NCBI GenBank assembly: GCA_905235615.1
Contig: CAJOMB010000063.1
Location: forward strand, 1-8,225
Reading direction: 5' to 3'
DNA length: 8,225 nt
Origin: an uncultured Bacteroidales bacterium
GTDB lineage: Bacteria; Bacteroidota; Bacteroidia; Bacteroidales; UBA932
Shown: piece after piece, positions 5,411 to 8,225 of the stretch
How positions within the stretch are numbered: position 1 is the stretch's first letter
Layout: each line of letters opens with the position of its first letter
Program-made: the position numbers and the translations under genes
The notes under the pieces: generated by a model
What the model was told of the DNA's origin: nothing
The model's database searches: none
What the model saw: the letters and a program-made list of their open reading frames with translations, nothing else

Positions 5411-6130
5411 ATGTTAGAAAGCGTTATTTCCTGTAAACATCTGACCCATTTCTATGGAAAAAGGAAGATTTACGAGGACTTGAATTTCGAGGTGGCTCCG
5501 GGCCGTATTGTGGGCCTTTTGGGCAAAAATGGAACTGGTAAAACCACCACTATCAACATTTTGATGGGCTATCTGAAGCCCCAGAGCGGTACTTGCCGCA
5601 TCTACGGAGAGGATGTCCAGCAGATTAGCCCGCAAACGCGAGAGCGCATTGCGTTGCTGTTGGAAGGTCATGTACAGTACGAGTACATGAGCATTGCCCA
5701 GATTGAGAGGTTTTACAGTGCTTTTTATCCCAAATGGAACCGGGATGCGTATTATGGCCTGATGGAAAAGCTGCACGTGGCTCCCGGGCAGAAGATTGCC
5801 CGGATGTCCAACGGACAGCGCTCCCAGGTGGCCCTGGGCCTTATTTTGGCCCAGAATGCCGATCTTCTGGTACTGGACGACTTCTCTCTGGGCCTGGATC
5901 CCGGATACCGCCGCCTTTTCTGCGAATACCTGAGGGACTATGCCAGGGCCGAAGGGAAAACGGTATTCCTCACCTCCCATATTATCCAGGACCTGGAAAA
6001 GCTTGTGGATGAAGTGATTGTGATGGATTACGGCAGTATCCTTGTGCAGGAGGAGGCCACTTCCCTCATGGGCCGATATCCGGGAATGACCCTGGAAGAC
6101 ATTTTCATTGAACTAACCGGCAAGTATTGA
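5411..6130 (+). CDS. ABC transporter ATP-binding protein
   Basis: A 239-residue single ABC cassette, cytoplasmic, that would drive the membrane protein encoded directly downstream. In order: an aromatic A-loop region (HFYGKRKIYEDL); Walker A GKNGTGKT at 38-45; a helical part with FYSAFYPKWNRDAYYGLMEKL; signature MSNGQ at 132-136 in place of LSGGQ; Walker B LLVLDD ending at Asp156-Asp157; D-loop LGLDPG at 160-165; and switch His190 (LTSH). The residue after the Walker B Asp is Asp, where most cassettes carry the catalytic Glu. The FYPKW type of helical segment and size suit ABC-2/YtrB-like systems rather than importers using binding proteins. The next gene starts one base after the stop. The substrate is unknown. 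Confidence 0.93.
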   Translation: MLESVISCKHLTHFYGKRKIYEDLNFEVAPGRIVGLLGKNGTGKTTTINILMGYLKPQSGTCRIYGEDVQQISPQTRERIALLLEGHVQYEYMSIAQIERFYSAFYPKWNRDAYYGLMEKLHVAPGQKIARMSNGQRSQVALGLILAQNADLLVLDDFSLGLDPGYRRLFCEYLRDYARAEGKTVFLTSHIIQDLEKLVDEVIVMDYGSILVQEEATSLMGRYPGMTLEDIFIELTGKY

Positions 6131-6131
6131 G

Positions 6132-6806
6132 ATGATGACCAAGATGATATTATATAAGGAGTGGCTCAAGACCCGCTGGGTGCTGCTGGGCATTGTTCTG
6201 GTTGTATGCGCCATTACTTTCTATTGCTTTTTGAACCTTACAAAAGTTGTACAGATAAGAGGTGCGGAGATTCTGTGGGAAACGCTGGTGACCAAGGAAA
6301 CCGTCCTCACAGAGATTTTCCGTTTTGTCCCGGCCTTTGTGGGGGCCCTTTTGGCCCTGTCCCAGTGGATTCCGGAAATCCAGCACAAACGGCTTAAACT
6401 CACCTTGCATCTCCCCTATCCGCAGGGCCGCATGATTCTTCTCATGGCCTGCTTCGGCCTGTTCCTGCTGACGGTCTTGTATGCCCTTCAGGCGTGTGTC
6501 AGTGCCCTTGTTTTCGCCCAGTGGATTCCCGTAGAACTTGTTTCCCGCGTGTTCCGCACCATGTTGGTATGGTATCTGGCCGGGTGGGCGGCCTATCTGT
6601 TCACATCGGCCTTGTGCCTGGAACCCACCTGGCGTTTCCGGGTCCTGATTCTGCTGGTATCGGCCGGATTGCTCCGCATCCTGTATCTGAGCGGCACTCC
6701 GGAGGCCTATAACGGCTTCCTCCCCTGGTTGCTGCTCTATGTTTTGTTCTCCGGAGGACTTCTGTTCTCCAGTGAGACCCGTTTCAAAGAAGGACTTCAA
6801 GACTAG
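6132..6806 (+). CDS. Six-helix membrane protein, probable permease of the ABC system
   Basis: A 224-residue hydrophobic protein with about six membrane helices: 16-36, 62-83, 101-122 (perhaps to 132), 140-161, 168-186 and 196-213. A basic amphipathic start (KMILYKEWLKTRW) and a basic cytoplasmic loop after helix 2 (QHKRLKLTLHLPYPQGRM) resemble the coupling region of ABC-2 permeases. The start at 6132 is one base after the ATPase stop. A second ATG at 6135 is equally possible, with the overlapping spacing favouring coupled translation. No binding-protein-type importer motif was seen. It is assigned as the permease partner of the preceding ATPase from position and topology. The exact family was not recognised. 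Confidence 0.8.
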   Translation: MMTKMILYKEWLKTRWVLLGIVLVVCAITFYCFLNLTKVVQIRGAEILWETLVTKETVLTEIFRFVPAFVGALLALSQWIPEIQHKRLKLTLHLPYPQGRMILLMACFGLFLLTVLYALQACVSALVFAQWIPVELVSRVFRTMLVWYLAGWAAYLFTSALCLEPTWRFRVLILLVSAGLLRILYLSGTPEAYNGFLPWLLLYVLFSGGLLFSSETRFKEGLQD

Positions 6807-6812
6807 ATTCCC

Positions 6813-7832
6813 ATGAAAAAATACGGAACCCTCTTTTTGTTTGCTTCACTCGCCTTCTTGGTGGTTTGGGTGCTGCCGTGGTTGTATAACCTGATAACGC
6901 TGGAGTCTTATGCCACTCCTTTTACCCTCTATAGCTGTACTTTGCACGATTTCGCGTCCCTGGACCGGAGCGAAGGAAAGGGCTTCCGCTTCATCGACAC
7001 AAAGGGAAATGTGTACGGAGATGAGGTCCAGCCCATGTTTTACGCTTCCATCCTGGCTTCCCGGGGAGCGCTTCCGGATACCATCGAGGGCCGGAAGATT
7101 ACCCTGGAAGAGATTGAGCACAATGCCGTTATCGCCTCTTCCGACCCCAAGGACTTCAACCGGGCCGTCCCGCCCGTGTACCTGCTCATGGAAAGCGTTC
7201 CGGAGCGGCTGGAACTGAAAGATCCGGAGGATGCCCTGATTAGCCGGAAGGGAAGTATAGACATTGTGGAAATGGCCACCAACACCCTTAGGGAGCAGAA
7301 AACGGCCCTGTTGGCCCAGCAGCTTCAGGAAGTGGACTTTACCTATCCCGCCCGCCTGTTTGCGGGAAAGCCCTCCCATCGCAAGGAGTACGATGAGGGC
7401 TATCTGGTTACGGACGCGGAGGACAAGCTGTATCAGTTGAAGCAGGTGAACGACACCGTGCAGGTGCGATACTTCCCCCAGGCCGATGGTTTGGGCCTTA
7501 AGTTCCTGATGATTACGGAGTTTGAGAACCGCGCCACCCTGGGTTACCTGGTGGACCGGGAGAACCGCCTGCACATGCTTAGGCCCGACGGCACGGTAGT
7601 TTCTACGGAAGTGACCTTCGTTCCGGAAAAAGAAGACCTGCTGGTGGTGGGAGACCTGTTTTACTATACGGTAAAGACTTCCACCGGCGAAGGAGAGCGC
7701 TTCTGGGCCCTTCGCAGCAGCGATTTTGCCCTGGTAGATACCTTGAGCCGTCCCTATCCCAAGGACACTTCCCTGCCGGGAATCCATTTCACTTCTTCCA
7801 ACGACGGCTGGGTGAAACCTCGGTTCAACTAA
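6813..7832 (+). CDS. Membrane-tethered periplasmic protein of unknown function (possibly DUF4857-like)
   Basis: The 339 residues begin with a basic start (MKKYG), one membrane helix at about 5-27 (LFLFASLAFLVVWVLPWLY), then a soluble portion facing the periplasm. The C-terminal half has repeated beta-type strand patterns, such as YLVTDAEDKLYQLKQ, LGYLVDRENRLHMLRPDG and VGDLFYYTVKTSTGE, suggesting propeller-like blades. The N-terminal part holds FRFIDTKGNVYGDE of the same type. There is only one cysteine and no lipobox, so it is tethered by its helix and is not a lipoprotein. It starts 6 bp after the permease gene and is followed after 6 bp by the receptor gene. The family name DUF4857 is a recollection from similar gene orders and was not verified. 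It might replace a binding protein or act as a permease partner. Confidence 0.72.
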   Translation: MKKYGTLFLFASLAFLVVWVLPWLYNLITLESYATPFTLYSCTLHDFASLDRSEGKGFRFIDTKGNVYGDEVQPMFYASILASRGALPDTIEGRKITLEEIEHNAVIASSDPKDFNRAVPPVYLLMESVPERLELKDPEDALISRKGSIDIVEMATNTLREQKTALLAQQLQEVDFTYPARLFAGKPSHRKEYDEGYLVTDAEDKLYQLKQVNDTVQVRYFPQADGLGLKFLMITEFENRATLGYLVDRENRLHMLRPDGTVVSTEVTFVPEKEDLLVVGDLFYYTVKTSTGEGERFWALRSSDFALVDTLSRPYPKDTSLPGIHFTSSNDGWVKPRFN

Positions 7833-7838
7833 GCTTAA

Positions 7839-8225
7839 ATGATTCAGGGAAAACATATTGCCCTTGTTGTCGCCTTCTTGTACGCCACCTTTTCAGGCTT
7901 GGCGCAGGAGGTGGTCCGGGGTGTGGTGAAAGATGCCGTGACCGGGGAACCGGTCCCGGGTGCCGCCATCACCCAGGGTAAATACTGGGCCCTGGCCGAT
8001 TCGGCCGGTGTTTTCCTGTTGAAAGTGCCGGGGAAAGGCGAACTTACCATTACCTCCTTGGGCTATAAGACGCTGAGGACGCAGCCTCTCCCCCATTCCG
8101 TCTATCGGTTGCAGCCGGATGTCTTTGCCCTTCAGGAAGTTGTGATTACCGCCCAGGAGAACCACGGCCTTACATCGGCCTCCAAGATAGGGGCCGATGC
8201 CATTGCGCACATCCAGCCTTCCAGC
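7839..8225 (+). CDS. TonB-dependent outer-membrane receptor, N-terminal part (runs off window)
   Basis: The frame is open from the ATG at 7839 to the end of the window, with 129 residues visible of a protein normally 600-1000 long. Residues 1-22 are a signal peptide (basic start, hydrophobic stretch LVVAFLYATFSGLA, cleavage before QE). Residues 26-92 match the carboxypeptidase-D regulatory-like beta domain common on Bacteroidota receptors (GVVKDAVTGEPVPGAAI, DSAGVFLLKVPG, LTITSLGYK). LQEVVITAQE at 98-107 is TonB-box-like, and IGADAIAHIQPSS starts the plug domain. It follows the membrane-tethered gene by 6 bp, making it the fourth gene of the operon. The lack of a SusC-type signature in the visible part, and of SusD next door so far, leaves the substrate open. 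Confidence 0.9.
   Translation, partial: MIQGKHIALVVAFLYATFSGLAQEVVRGVVKDAVTGEPVPGAAITQGKYWALADSAGVFLLKVPGKGELTITSLGYKTLRTQPLPHSVYRLQPDVFALQEVVITAQENHGLTSASKIGADAIAHIQPSS

Noticed and set aside
6846..7856. A 336-codon open frame on the minus strand over the membrane-tethered protein gene
   Set aside because: The + strand frame has a membrane helix, beta patterns and close operon spacing. The minus frame looks like a compositional shadow.

Overview
The window looks like a chromosomal segment of a Bacteroidota species, probably order Bacteroidales, with mid-50s GC by eye. Three things point there: -7 promoter elements of the TAnnTTTG type, a single-chain glycyl-tRNA synthetase, and the TonB / TonB-dependent-receptor style of envelope genes. 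No rRNA, tRNA, CRISPR array, phage or insertion sequence was seen. Every gene is on the + strand.

Region A (1-2260) is the end of an iron-sulfur (SUF) cluster followed by a folate gene: the 3' part of sufS (cysteine desulfurase), sufE (sulfur acceptor), a MIP18/DUF59 (SufT-like) assembly factor, and folK. The gaps between these genes hold copies of a 27-nt palindromic element with conserved ends (AGAT...ATGACR) and a covarying stem. The stop codons of three consecutive genes (sufS, sufE and the MIP18 gene) lie inside or touch a copy. A 28-nt variant forms the last seven codons of sufE and its stop. None of these elements was found after about position 2245.

Region B (2261-4367) holds glyQS (glycyl-tRNA synthetase). 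After a single base comes a small membrane-anchored coiled-coil protein. Its C-terminus resembles the output end of Bacteroidota TPR/transmembrane regulators, but it has no TPR sensor. A 213-bp gap follows with an inverted-repeat region and a good Bacteroidota promoter.

Region C (4581-5332) is a single gene for a TonB-family energy transducer with its own promoter and a strong intrinsic terminator.

Region D (5381-8225) is a tight operon with its own -7 element: an ABC ATPase with an Asp-Asp Walker B, a six-helix membrane protein, a membrane-tethered periplasmic protein of unknown function, and the 5' end of a TonB-dependent outer-membrane receptor that runs off the window. Together they look like an envelope-spanning transport unit. 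Its substrate and direction cannot be read from the sequence. The TonB gene just upstream may supply energy to the receptor.
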